Shown here piece by piece: positions 51,444-59,494 of a stretch of DNA of 64,000 nt (positions within the stretch are counted from its first letter, which is position 1; each line of letters opens with the position of its first letter). Under the pieces are notes generated by a model that worked only from the letters and a program-made list of their open reading frames with translations, was not told the DNA's origin and made no database searches. Position numbers and translations under genes: made by a program. Origin of the DNA: Rubrivivax sp. (lineage in GTDB: Bacteria; Pseudomonadota; Gammaproteobacteria; Burkholderiales; Burkholderiaceae_C); the NCBI GenBank assembly GCA_027484825.1, contig JAIXSE010000018.1:186001-250000 (forward strand), in the 5' to 3' direction.

Positions 51444-52793
51444 ATGGGCCGCGCATCGGCGCGACTGTCGCACAGCCCTTCAACCGCCAGAGCCCCGATG
51501 GCCACGGCCATTGCCGCCATTGTGAGCGGGGTGCTGGGCTGCAGCGGCCTGGCGCATGCGGACAGCGGCATCACGATCTACGGGTCCTTCGATGTGGGGG
51601 TCGACCAGATCAAGAAGAGCCAGGGCAATGTGCAGGGCACTTTGTTCGGCGTCAGCGGCGGTCGACCGGTGTCCAATGAAGTGGCCGCGCCGGCCACTTC
51701 CACCACCCGCATGTCCACAAGTTTGACGAGGCAGTCCTACCTCGGCTTCAAGGGCAATGAAGACCTGGGCGGCGGCTATCAGGCCAAGTTCCAGCTGGAG
51801 GGCGGCTTCACGCCGGACGCCGGCACCCTCAGCAACGACAACCGCTTCTTCGGCCGCGTGGCCTGGGTCGGACTGACGACGCCGGTGGGTGAATTCAGGC
51901 TGGGCCGCCAGGCCGCGCCTGTTCTGGTGGCGTATTACTTCAACAGCCTCGAGCGCCTGGGCTCCACCGACATCCTGGGCGCCGGTGTCACCGTCAACAA
52001 TCTGCAGGTCTATCAGGACAACATGGTCAGCTACACGCTGGCCAAGGGCCCCTGGCTGGCACAGTTGACCTACTCGCCCAATGCGGGCGTGGGCAGCCGG
52101 GTCAGTGCGGCCCGGTCCCCGGCCTCCAATGCCAATACCGGTCAGATCATCGGCGGCGCCACCGCCGGGGGCGAAGACGGCACCGGGCGCGGACGGGCCG
52201 TGGGTGCGATGGTGGCCTTCACCCAATCGGACCTGACGCTGGTCGGGGCCTATCACCGCAATCACTTTGGCGTTCCCTTCGGCTTGGCGACGGCGCAAGG
52301 CTATGTGCCACTGTTCAATGCCGAGCGCTTCACCAGCTTCATGACCGGTGCCAAGTACCGATTCAACAGTACCGGCACCGAGTTGGCGGGGAACTTCTAT
52401 CGCGGCCAGTTCAAGGAGACGGGGGATGCGGATCCGCGCATCACCTCCCTGAGCGTGGCGGTCAAGCAGACGGTGAGCGTGATCGACCTGATCGCCCAGG
52501 TCAGCGACAACCGCTTCAACAACTTCACCAAGGGTAAGAACCTCGCCTATACCTTCGGCGCGGAATACAACCTGTCCAAGCGCACCGCCGTCTACCTGCG
52601 GTATGCGCAGGTGGAAGACAAGCGCGGCAACATCGTGCGCAGCCCGCTGAATCCGGCGCTGACGCTGGCCGGTGGCCCCACCACCATGCTGCTGCCGCTG
52701 GGCGCGCTGGAGATTCCGGTGCTGTCCGGTGCCGGCACGCAGATGGATGCCACCACCCGTCTCTACGGCGTGGGCGTCCGGCACGCGTTCTGA
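51444..52793 (+). CDS. Gram-negative porin (betaproteobacterial type)
   Basis: A 16-strand porin of the Porin_4 family: after the signal peptide ending LAHA it begins 'DSGITIYGSFDVGVDQI', has 'RQSYLGFKGNEDLGGGYQAKFQLEGGF' and 'GRVAWVGLTTPVGEFRLGRQ', and ends 'YGVGVRHAF' with C-terminal Phe. Several in-frame starts exist (GTG 51351, ATG 51366, 51378, 51444, 51498) without a clear ribosome-binding site; 51444 gives a long and 51498 a compact signal peptide. Near the xyl genes it could be the outer-membrane entry for xylose or oligosaccharides. Confidence 0.88.
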   Translation: MGRASARLSHSPSTARAPMATAIAAIVSGVLGCSGLAHADSGITIYGSFDVGVDQIKKSQGNVQGTLFGVSGGRPVSNEVAAPATSTTRMSTSLTRQSYLGFKGNEDLGGGYQAKFQLEGGFTPDAGTLSNDNRFFGRVAWVGLTTPVGEFRLGRQAAPVLVAYYFNSLERLGSTDILGAGVTVNNLQVYQDNMVSYTLAKGPWLAQLTYSPNAGVGSRVSAARSPASNANTGQIIGGATAGGEDGTGRGRAVGAMVAFTQSDLTLVGAYHRNHFGVPFGLATAQGYVPLFNAERFTSFMTGAKYRFNSTGTELAGNFYRGQFKETGDADPRITSLSVAVKQTVSVIDLIAQVSDNRFNNFTKGKNLAYTFGAEYNLSKRTAVYLRYAQVEDKRGNIVRSPLNPALTLAGGPTTMLLPLGALEIPVLSGAGTQMDATTRLYGVGVRHAF

Positions 52794-52825
52794 GGGGTTC
52801 TGAGGCTTTCTGCGGTGGCGAGCCG

Positions 52826-53917
52826 TCAGGCGATCGGCAGCGGCGTCAGGCGGGGTGCGCCCAGCGTGCCGCCGTCCACCAGCTCGGTAGGCAGCACCAC
52901 ATTCGTGATGTCCGGCGCCGGACCTTCGCCCAGCTTCGCGTCGACGCTGGCCACCAGCAGCCGGGCCGCTCGCTGACCCAGATCGCGCAGCGGTTGCCGC
53001 ACCGTCGCCAGCCGCGCTGAGCGCGCGAGCTGCGTATCGTCAAAGCCCACCAGCGAGATCTGCTGCGGCACCTGCAGCCCACGCGCCACCAGCACGTCCA
53101 GGCAGCCGATGGCAATCGAGTCATTGCCCGCGAAGATGGCCTGCGGCAGTTCCTCGCCGCGGTGCTGGTCCAGCCAGTGCTCCAGCCGCCTGCGGCCGGA
53201 CTCGGCGGTGAATTCCCCTTCCACCACATGATCGGCGGGTGGCGTCAGCCCAGCCAGCGCATGGGCGCGCAGGTAACCCTGCACCCGCCGCCGCGCGCCC
53301 AGCGAATGATCCGGGCCCGCCAGATGCAGGATGCGCCGATGCCCCATGCCCAGCAGACGCGTCACCATGGCCTGCGCACCGGCCTCGTCGTCCGGCTCCA
53401 GATTGATGACGCCCGGAATCAGCACATTGCTGTGGATGGACAGAATCGGGGTGTGGTCCGGCAGGCGCTGGGCCTCCTGCTCATCCAGCTGCGGCGCCAG
53501 CAGGATCAGCCCGTCAATGCGGCCGTCGCAGAGGGCGGGAATGCGCGCGGCCTGGCGGTGCCAGTCCTCCAGCGCGAACACGGTGGTGTTCTGCCCCAGC
53601 TCGGCCCCGGCCTCCATCACACCGCTGAAGACCTCCAGGAAGTACTGGTTCAGCTCCTCGCGCTTGAGCGTGGTGGCCAGGCCCAGCGTGTTCATGCGAC
53701 GGCTGGTCAGGGCGCGGGCGGTGGCATTGGGGCGGTAGTTGAGTTGCCGGGCCGCTTCCAGGATGCGTTCCCGCGTCTCGTCGCTGATGCGGGCGGAGGT
53801 ACGGGCGCCATTGAGCACCGCAGACGCCGCCATCGCCGACACCCCGGCCGCCCGGCCCACATCGGCCAGGGTGGCGGCATGACCAGGTTTGCGGGGTTTG
53901 GCGGACGACGAGTTCAT
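52826..53917 (-). CDS. LacI-family transcriptional regulator
   Basis: About 363 residues from ATG 53917; an in-frame ATG at 53971 is an alternative that would place a tandem palindrome inside the gene. N-terminal HTH 'ATLADVGRAAGVSAMAASAVLNG' with the hinge 'YRPNATARALTSRR' and a periplasmic-binding-like sensor domain ('FAGNDSIAIGCLDVL', 'VGFDDTQLAR') as in GntR/LacI sugar repressors. It lies directly after xylA in the same orientation, with a 138-base gap. Effector unknown; a pentose or oligosaccharide is likely. Confidence 0.9.
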   Translation of the reverse strand: MNSSSAKPRKPGHAATLADVGRAAGVSAMAASAVLNGARTSARISDETRERILEAARQLNYRPNATARALTSRRMNTLGLATTLKREELNQYFLEVFSGVMEAGAELGQNTTVFALEDWHRQAARIPALCDGRIDGLILLAPQLDEQEAQRLPDHTPILSIHSNVLIPGVINLEPDDEAGAQAMVTRLLGMGHRRILHLAGPDHSLGARRRVQGYLRAHALAGLTPPADHVVEGEFTAESGRRRLEHWLDQHRGEELPQAIFAGNDSIAIGCLDVLVARGLQVPQQISLVGFDDTQLARSARLATVRQPLRDLGQRAARLLVASVDAKLGEGPAPDITNVVLPTELVDGGTLGAPRLTPLPIA

Positions 53918-53947
53918 GGCAGGGGCAGGGGGCGCCAACGCGCCATT

Positions 53948-53968
53948 CTCCGGAGGGACGCTCCGGAG
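53948..53968. promoter_or_regulatory. Tandem CTCCGGAG palindromes at lacI-type gene
   Basis: Two identical 8-bp palindromes with 13-bp start-to-start spacing, 31 bases upstream of the preferred regulator start. Candidate autoregulatory site or mRNA hairpin. Confidence 0.4.
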
Positions 53969-54055
53969 CATGCCTCAAACCCTGGTGCAGTTGACCACTT
54001 GCGACCGCGGTTGCGGCGCCAACGCGTCACTTCCGCAACAACTGCCCCCGCATCC

Positions 54056-55375
54056 TCAGGTGGCGCTGAAGCGGTTGACCAGGTTTTCCAGAAATTCCTG
54101 GCGTCCGGAGCGGGGGGCGACATCGGTATTGCGGGTCAACACCTCGTCGGCCAGTTGCTCCAGGCTGCGGCGCCCGTCCAGGATGGCCTGGCTCTCCGGG
54201 GTCCGCCAGCCGGCGTAGCGCTGCTGCAGGGCCTGGGCCAGCCGGCCGTCCTGGATCATCTGCTCGGCCACCAGCAGGCCCTGGGCGCAGACATCCATGC
54301 CGCCGATATGGCCGTGGAACAGGTCTTCCGCATCGATCGACTGGCGACGCACCTTGGCATCGAAGTTCAGGCCACCGCTGCCCAGGCCGCCGGCTTGCAC
54401 GATGTGATAGAGCGCCAGGGCGATCTCCGGCACGTTGTTGGGGAACTGGTCGGTGTCCCAGCCGAGCTGCGGGTCGCCGCGGTTCATGTCGATGCTGCCC
54501 AGGATCCCGAGCGCGCTGGCCACCGCAATCTCATGCTCGAAGGAATGGCCGGACAGCGTCGCATGGTTGGCCTCGATGTTGACCTTCACCTCACGCTCCA
54601 GGCCATAGCGGGTGAGGAAGCCGTAGACGGTGGCGGTGTCGAAGTCGTATTGATGCTTGGACGGCTCGCGCGGCTTGGGCTCCAGCAAGATGGTCCCCTT
54701 GAAGCCCTTGCGGTGCTTGTAGTCCACCACCATGGACAGGAAGCGGCCCATCTGGTCGAGCTCCTGCGCCACATTGGTGTTGAGCAGGGTTTCATAGCCT
54801 TCCCGGCCGCCCCACAGCACGTAGTTTTCCCCGCCCAGCTGCATGGTGGCGTCCATGGCGTCTCGGACCTGCAGGGCGGCCAGGGCAAAGATCTCCGGGT
54901 CCGGATTGGTTGCGGCGCCCGCCATGAAACGGCGATGGCTGAAGAGGTTGGCCGTGCCCCACAGCAGCTTCACTCCGGTGCGCTGCTGATGCTCGCCCAG
55001 CACGCCCACCATGCGGGCCAGCATCTCGTGGCTTTCGCGCGGCGTGGCGCCTTCGGGGGCGACGTCGCGGTCATGGAAGCAGTAGTAGGGCACGCCCAGG
55101 CGGCTGAAGAAGTCAAAGGCCGCCTGCGCCTTCATCTGCGCCAGCTCCATCGGCGAGCCACCCTGGAACCAGGGCCGCTCGAAGGTGCCGCCGCCAAAGG
55201 GATCCAGGCCGGTCCAGCAGAAGCTGTGCCAGTAGCAGACGGCAAAGCGCAGATGCTCTTCCATGCGCCGTCCCAGGACGATGCGGTCCTTGTCGTAATG
55301 GCGGAAGGCCAGCGCGTCGGTCGCGTCCGCTCCCTGGTAGCGGATGGGGGGAATGTGGGCGAAGTAGCTACTCAT
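54056..55375 (-). CDS. xylA: Xylose isomerase XylA
   Basis: 439 residues from ATG 55375 with AGGA eight bases upstream. Class II xylose isomerase: '[21 protein letters not shown]', catalytic His in '[13 protein letters not shown]', metal ligands in '[15 protein letters not shown]', '[12 protein letters not shown]' and '[17 protein letters not shown]', and '[13 protein letters not shown]'. It converts D-xylose to D-xylulose. Transcribed after xylB. Confidence 0.97.
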   Translation of the reverse strand: MSSYFAHIPPIRYQGADATDALAFRHYDKDRIVLGRRMEEHLRFAVCYWHSFCWTGLDPFGGGTFERPWFQGGSPMELAQMKAQAAFDFFSRLGVPYYCFHDRDVAPEGATPRESHEMLARMVGVLGEHQQRTGVKLLWGTANLFSHRRFMAGAATNPDPEIFALAALQVRDAMDATMQLGGENYVLWGGREGYETLLNTNVAQELDQMGRFLSMVVDYKHRKGFKGTILLEPKPREPSKHQYDFDTATVYGFLTRYGLEREVKVNIEANHATLSGHSFEHEIAVASALGILGSIDMNRGDPQLGWDTDQFPNNVPEIALALYHIVQAGGLGSGGLNFDAKVRRQSIDAEDLFHGHIGGMDVCAQGLLVAEQMIQDGRLAQALQQRYAGWRTPESQAILDGRRSLEQLADEVLTRNTDVAPRSGRQEFLENLVNRFSAT

Positions 55376-55393
55376 GGGGGGCATCCTGGGTTG

Positions 55394-55422
55394 GGGCGCC
55401 TGGCGAAAGGGACCGGGCGCCC
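55394..55422 (-). other. Stem-loop in the xylB-xylA gap
   Basis: GGGCGCC and GGCGCCC separated by 15 bases, inside the 129-base gap between xylB and xylA and just before the xylA ribosome-binding site. It may tune xylA expression or protect mRNA. Confidence 0.4.
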
Positions 55423-55504
55423 GGAGTGAAAGAGGGGAAATGAGCGGGAAGTGGCTGACGCTCGGGGAATGACAGGGCTGACAGCAGGGGAGCGGTCGGC
55501 GAGA

Positions 55505-56992
55505 TCAGGTCCCCGCCGTTGATGTGGGCAAGGGCGGCAGCGTGCGCTGAAGCTGATACAGCGCACGGAACCGGGCCAGTCGTGCCGCCAGCGGAGCGGC
55601 TCTCTGCGGACGGGGCTGGAAGCGGTCGCTGACCGCCGGTCGCTGGCAGACCCGGGATTCCTCGCCGCCATCGGCCATCCAGGCCAGGCGGGCCGCGCCC
55701 AGGGCACCGCCGGCGTCCGCGTCAGCATGTCGAACGATGTCCACGCCCAGCACGTCCGCCATCAGCTGCGCCCAGTAAGCGCTGCGGGAGCCGCCGCCGA
55801 CGAATGACAGCTCATTGACCTGCGTCCCGGCTGCCTGCAAGGCCGCCAGGCCATCGGCCATGCCGAAGGCCACGCCTTCCAGCACCGCATAACCGCCGTG
55901 GGCGCGGGTGCTGTCGTGGCTCAGCCCGTGGAACATGCCGCTGGCAAACGGGTCGTTGTGGGGCGTCCGCTCGCCGGCCAGATAAGGCAGGAACAGCGGC
56001 GCGGTGTCCAGCGCCTGATCGGGGAGGGCCTGCACTTCCTCCAGCAGCGCCCGCTCATCCGCCACGCCGCTGAAACCGCAGAACCAGCGCAGCGCACTGG
56101 CTGCCGACAGCATGACGCTCATCTGATGCCAGCGGCCGGGCAGGGCATGGCAGAAGGCATGGACCGCCGAGGCGGGATTGGGCCGGTAGCGGTCGTTGAC
56201 CACGAAGAGCACGCCGGAGGTGCCCATCGACAGGAAGCCTTCTCCAGGCCGGGTGGCGCCGATGCCGATGGCGCTGGCGGCGTTGTCTCCCGCGCTGCCC
56301 GCCACCACCACGCTGGCCGAAAGTCCCCAGGCCGCCGCGAGCTCGGGCCGCAGCGTGCCGCCGGGCTGATTGCTTTCCACCACCCGGGGCATCTGCTCGC
56401 GCCGCAGGCCGCAGGCCGCCAGCAGCGTGTCCGACCAGTCGCGGGCCGCCACGTCCAGCCACAGGGTCCCGGCGGCGTCCGACGGGTCGGTCACCTTATC
56501 GCCGGTGAGCAGCAGCCGGAGGTAGTCCTTGGGCAGCAGCACGGTGGCGGTGGCATCGAACACAGACGGTTCATGCTGGCGCACCCACAACAGCTTGGGT
56601 GCGGTGAAGCCGGGCATGGCCAGGTTGCCGGCGATGTCAGCCAGCGCAGGCGCGGCACGGGTCAGGGCCTCGCATTCAGCGAAGCTGCGGCCGTCGTTCC
56701 ACAGGATGGCGGGACGCAGCACGCGGTCCTTGGCGTCCAGCAGCACCGCCCCATGCATCTGGCCGGACAGCCCGATGGCGCGAATGCCGCCCCAGGCCTG
56801 CGGCGCCGTGCGACGCAAATCGGCCACGGCCTGCTGGGTGGCCGTCCACCAACTGGCGGGGTCCTGCTCGGACCACAGCGGATGCGGGCGCTGCACCGTC
56901 AGCGGCGCGCTGGCCCGGCCACAGGCCTGGCCCTGCTCGTCCAGCAACAGCAGCTTGACTTCGGAGGTGCCAAGATCAATGCCCAAATACAT
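55505..56992 (-). CDS. xylB: Xylulokinase XylB
   Basis: 495 residues of the FGGY kinase family: N-terminal 'YLGIDLGTSEVKLLLLDEQG' phosphate loop, 'GLSGQMHGAVLLD' with 'RPAILWNDGRS', central 'GSAGDNAASAIGIG', and C-terminal 'FVGGGSRSAYWAQLMADVLG'. It phosphorylates D-xylulose. The ATG shares its A with the stop of the ROK regulator gene (TGATG), so both are coupled. Confidence 0.96.
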   Translation of the reverse strand: MYLGIDLGTSEVKLLLLDEQGQACGRASAPLTVQRPHPLWSEQDPASWWTATQQAVADLRRTAPQAWGGIRAIGLSGQMHGAVLLDAKDRVLRPAILWNDGRSFAECEALTRAAPALADIAGNLAMPGFTAPKLLWVRQHEPSVFDATATVLLPKDYLRLLLTGDKVTDPSDAAGTLWLDVAARDWSDTLLAACGLRREQMPRVVESNQPGGTLRPELAAAWGLSASVVVAGSAGDNAASAIGIGATRPGEGFLSMGTSGVLFVVNDRYRPNPASAVHAFCHALPGRWHQMSVMLSAASALRWFCGFSGVADERALLEEVQALPDQALDTAPLFLPYLAGERTPHNDPFASGMFHGLSHDSTRAHGGYAVLEGVAFGMADGLAALQAAGTQVNELSFVGGGSRSAYWAQLMADVLGVDIVRHADADAGGALGAARLAWMADGGEESRVCQRPAVSDRFQPRPQRAAPLAARLARFRALYQLQRTLPPLPTSTAGT

Positions 56993-58242
56993 CAGAAAGA
57001 CTCCTCGGTCGCGGTATCGGAAGGGGCAGGTGCCCGCACGGCGGCGGTCTGCGGCAGTCGGGGACGGGTGATGCGGTAACGGGCCAGCGCTGCTGCGCCC
57101 ACCGCCACCGCATCCGGTCCGAAATGGGAGATACGCAGCGGCGTCGGCGGCATGCCTGCTGCCTGGGCGTAGTCGTTCAGGGTCTCGCGGGCCGGGTCGA
57201 GGAAGGACTCGCCCAACTCCACCACGGCGCCGCCCAGCACGATGCAGGCGGGGTCGTAGGCGGTGGCCAGGTTCTGAAGCAGCACGCCCAGCGCACGACC
57301 GGCGGATGTCACGGCCCGCAGGGTGCTGCGGTCCTTCTCCAGCAGGCGCTCGCGCAGACCGGCCAGGGCCTGGGCTGCGGTCTCCGCTTCATCGCCGGGG
57401 CGAAGCAGGGCGCGCAGGCTGATCAGGGCTTCGGCGCATCCGCGACGGCCGCAACTGCACAGCGGGCCGTCGATCTGCAGCACCATGTGGCCGACTTCGC
57501 CGGCAAAGCCGCGGCTGCCGGTCAGCAGCCGGTCGCCCACGATGACGCCGGCGCCCAGGCCTTGGTTGATGCTGACGTAGAGCAGCGGATCCTGCGGTTG
57601 CTCGGATGCATGGAATTCCATCTCACCGATGGCGGCCACGTCGGCCTCGTTCTGCAGATGCAGCGGCACATTGGCCAGGGCGGTGCCGGCCAGCCGCTCG
57701 GTGAGCAGGGCGCCGACCGGCAGGTTCCGCCAGCCCAGGTTGGGGGCCATGTGCAGCAGGCCGCGTGCTTCGTCGACCCCGCCGGGCAATCCCACGCCGA
57801 TGCCGATGATGTCCTGGCCCGCCGTCAACTGGGCACGCACCTTGAGCATCACGTTGGCCAGCACCCCCAGCCGGGCCTCGGCGGATCGGCTGCTGCCGTA
57901 GGCCTGCACCGCTCGGGCATGGATGTGGCCGGTGAGGGCGGTGGCCACCACGCGCACGCCATCGATGCCCACTTCGGCGCCCAGCAGCAGCAGGCGCTGC
58001 GGATCGATGAAGAGCGGGGTGGGGCGTCGCCCCAGATCGCCGGTGGCCACCACGCTGCTTTCCATCAGCCAGCCTTCGGCGATGAGCTCCCGGGTCAGGC
58101 TGCTGACAGTCGATTTGGTGAGCCCCACCTCTTGGGCGAGGTCCGCGCGCGACAGGCCCGGGCGAGCGCACAACTGGCGCACCAGCGCCATGCGGTTGAG
58201 GACCTTCAGCCACTGCTGGCTGCTGCCACCTTCACTGTGCAC
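56992..58242 (-). CDS. xylR: ROK-family repressor of the xyl operon (XylR-like)
   Basis: 416 residues from GTG 58242, with GGAGA seven bases upstream. An N-terminal winged helix ('RADLAQEVGLTKSTVSSLTREL') is followed by a ROK domain. The zinc motif CSCGRRGCAE is intact; 'GVGLPGGVDE' and 'GAGVIVGDRLLTG' are family features. ROK repressors with this layout include Bacillus-type XylR, which bind DNA until xylose arrives. It leads the xylR-xylB-xylA operon and has a matching operator upstream. Confidence 0.88.
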   Translation of the reverse strand: MHSEGGSSQQWLKVLNRMALVRQLCARPGLSRADLAQEVGLTKSTVSSLTRELIAEGWLMESSVVATGDLGRRPTPLFIDPQRLLLLGAEVGIDGVRVVATALTGHIHARAVQAYGSSRSAEARLGVLANVMLKVRAQLTAGQDIIGIGVGLPGGVDEARGLLHMAPNLGWRNLPVGALLTERLAGTALANVPLHLQNEADVAAIGEMEFHASEQPQDPLLYVSINQGLGAGVIVGDRLLTGSRGFAGEVGHMVLQIDGPLCSCGRRGCAEALISLRALLRPGDEAETAAQALAGLRERLLEKDRSTLRAVTSAGRALGVLLQNLATAYDPACIVLGGAVVELGESFLDPARETLNDYAQAAGMPPTPLRISHFGPDAVAVGAAALARYRITRPRLPQTAAVRAPAPSDTATEESF

Positions 58243-58284
58243 ATTGTCTCCAGGGCCCTCTATGGTTGGGGCCTGGGACCGATA

Positions 58285-58309
58285 TTAGTTCGGGCGCTGC
58301 ACGAAATAA
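58285..58309. promoter_or_regulatory. XylR-like operator upstream of the ROK gene
   Basis: TTAGTTCG-N9-CGAAATAA, an imperfect 25-bp dyad (7 of 8 arm positions pair). It recalls the TTAGTTTG...CAAACTAA shape of ROK-type XylR operators and lies 43 bases before the repressor start. Confidence 0.55.
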
Positions 58310-58482
58310 ACCCCCGGGGAACTACCGAGGGACGCAGCGAGGCCAGGGGCAAGGTCCGGGCGGGTCCGTGCTTTGCACAGCAGCAACATCGGCTTAAGCC
58401 GCCTCTAACAGTGGCGGCGCACTCTTTGTCTCACGGCGTCGCCCCCTTCATCTCTCTGCTGCGACGCCCACAGGAGTACGAC

Positions 58483-58815
58483 ATGAGCAAGACCTCCCCG
58501 ATCCTGGCCCTGATGGCGGCTTTTGCCGCAGCGTCCGCGTCCGCGGCGCCCGTTCAGGACGATGAACTCGCGAGCCGCGAACAGCGCCGCAGCCACCTGC
58601 AGCAGCAACTGCGCGACGTGCGGGTGGAGCTCTACTGCAGCCACGAAGACCATGCGCTGCAGATGATGCGCCAAGCCCGCCAGGCCCTGGTGGCCCAGCA
58701 TGACGACGTGAGCGAGCGCGGCGTGGCCCATCTGGATCGCGCCATCTGGGCGGTGCGTCACGGCGACACCGAGCAGGCGCTGAACCTGCTGCAAGACGCG
58801 CACCGCCAGGCCTGA
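58483..58815 (+). CDS. Small exported helical protein
   Basis: 110 residues from ATG 58483 with AGGAG seven bases upstream. A clean Sec signal ends ASASA-AP. The mature 85 residues are helical and charged, with one Cys and paired His ('YCSHEDHALQMMRQARQAL', 'AHLDRAIWAVRHGD'). I do not recognise the family. It is divergent from the xyl operon; the 238-base gap may carry both promoters. Confidence 0.7.
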   Translation: MSKTSPILALMAAFAAASASAAPVQDDELASREQRRSHLQQQLRDVRVELYCSHEDHALQMMRQARQALVAQHDDVSERGVAHLDRAIWAVRHGDTEQALNLLQDAHRQA

Positions 58816-58831
58816 GGGGACTCAGCGCGGA

Positions 58832-59371
58832 TCAGCCGCCCGCGCCGCGGCTGGCCAGGTCGCCCATGCGGTCGGCCTCGGCTTCCAGGGAATGGTCGTC
58901 ATTGACCGGCACGCCGCCCACCTCCAGGGTGGGCGCCACGCGCCCCTGGCGCTGCTGCACCACGTGCCAGGCCTCATGCGGCAGATGCTGCTCCTGGCCG
59001 GGTGCGAGATGGATGTCGTTGCCCTGCGCATAGGCCAGGGCATTGAGCTGGGCCGGCTGACTGGAGTTGGTGTGCACCCGGACATCCGACAGGTCCATGC
59101 CGGACATCGACTCCAGCCCCGTCTTCAGCGTGTCCGGCATGCCGGTGAGGTTGGGGGCGGTCGGCATCTCCGCCCGCTGGGCGGCGGCACCGAAGTGGTC
59201 CTCGATCAGGCGGCGCTGCGCAGCCTGACGTGGGGAGTGGTCCAGCTGTGCGGACCAGTCCCCACCGTCGGCGGCCTGCCGTTGCAGCAGGTCGGGCTCG
59301 GCGGCCGCCCGTTGCGTCGCAAAACGCCCGGCATCGGTGCGGTGTGCTGAATCGTCATCGTTGTGGGCCAT
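58832..59371 (-). CDS. DUF4157 (eCIS-associated metallopeptidase-like) protein
   Basis: 179 residues from ATG 59371 with GGAGG eight bases before. A disordered Asp/Gln/Arg-rich N-terminal half is followed by the DUF4157 domain: 'LSDVRVHTNSSQPAQLNALAYAQGNDIHLAPG' and the HExxH-type motif in 'LPHEAWHVVQQRQGRV'. DUF4157 domains are common in extracellular contractile injection system (eCIS) loci, where they lie at the N-terminus of cargo toxins. Here there is only a short Gly-rich tail and no effector domain. Confidence 0.85.
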   Translation of the reverse strand: MAHNDDDSAHRTDAGRFATQRAAAEPDLLQRQAADGGDWSAQLDHSPRQAAQRRLIEDHFGAAAQRAEMPTAPNLTGMPDTLKTGLESMSGMDLSDVRVHTNSSQPAQLNALAYAQGNDIHLAPGQEQHLPHEAWHVVQQRQGRVAPTLEVGGVPVNDDHSLEAEADRMGDLASRGAGG

Positions 59372-59494
59372 GGAAAGCTCCTCCGACTGATGGGGTGAGG
59401 GGATGCGGCGCTGAAGCCGCGGCTGATCCCGTGATGGGCTGTGGGATTGGCCATGCAAGGCGCTGGGGGCTGGTGGCTGGGCGCATCACTCGAC

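Noticed and set aside
53162-55429. 755-codon open frame on the plus strand
   Set aside because: Runs antisense to the LacI gene and xylA, both of which are certain.
57124-58482. Plus-strand frame leading into the small exported protein
   Set aside because: Antisense to the ROK repressor; the signal peptide and Shine-Dalgarno show that the real gene starts at 58483.
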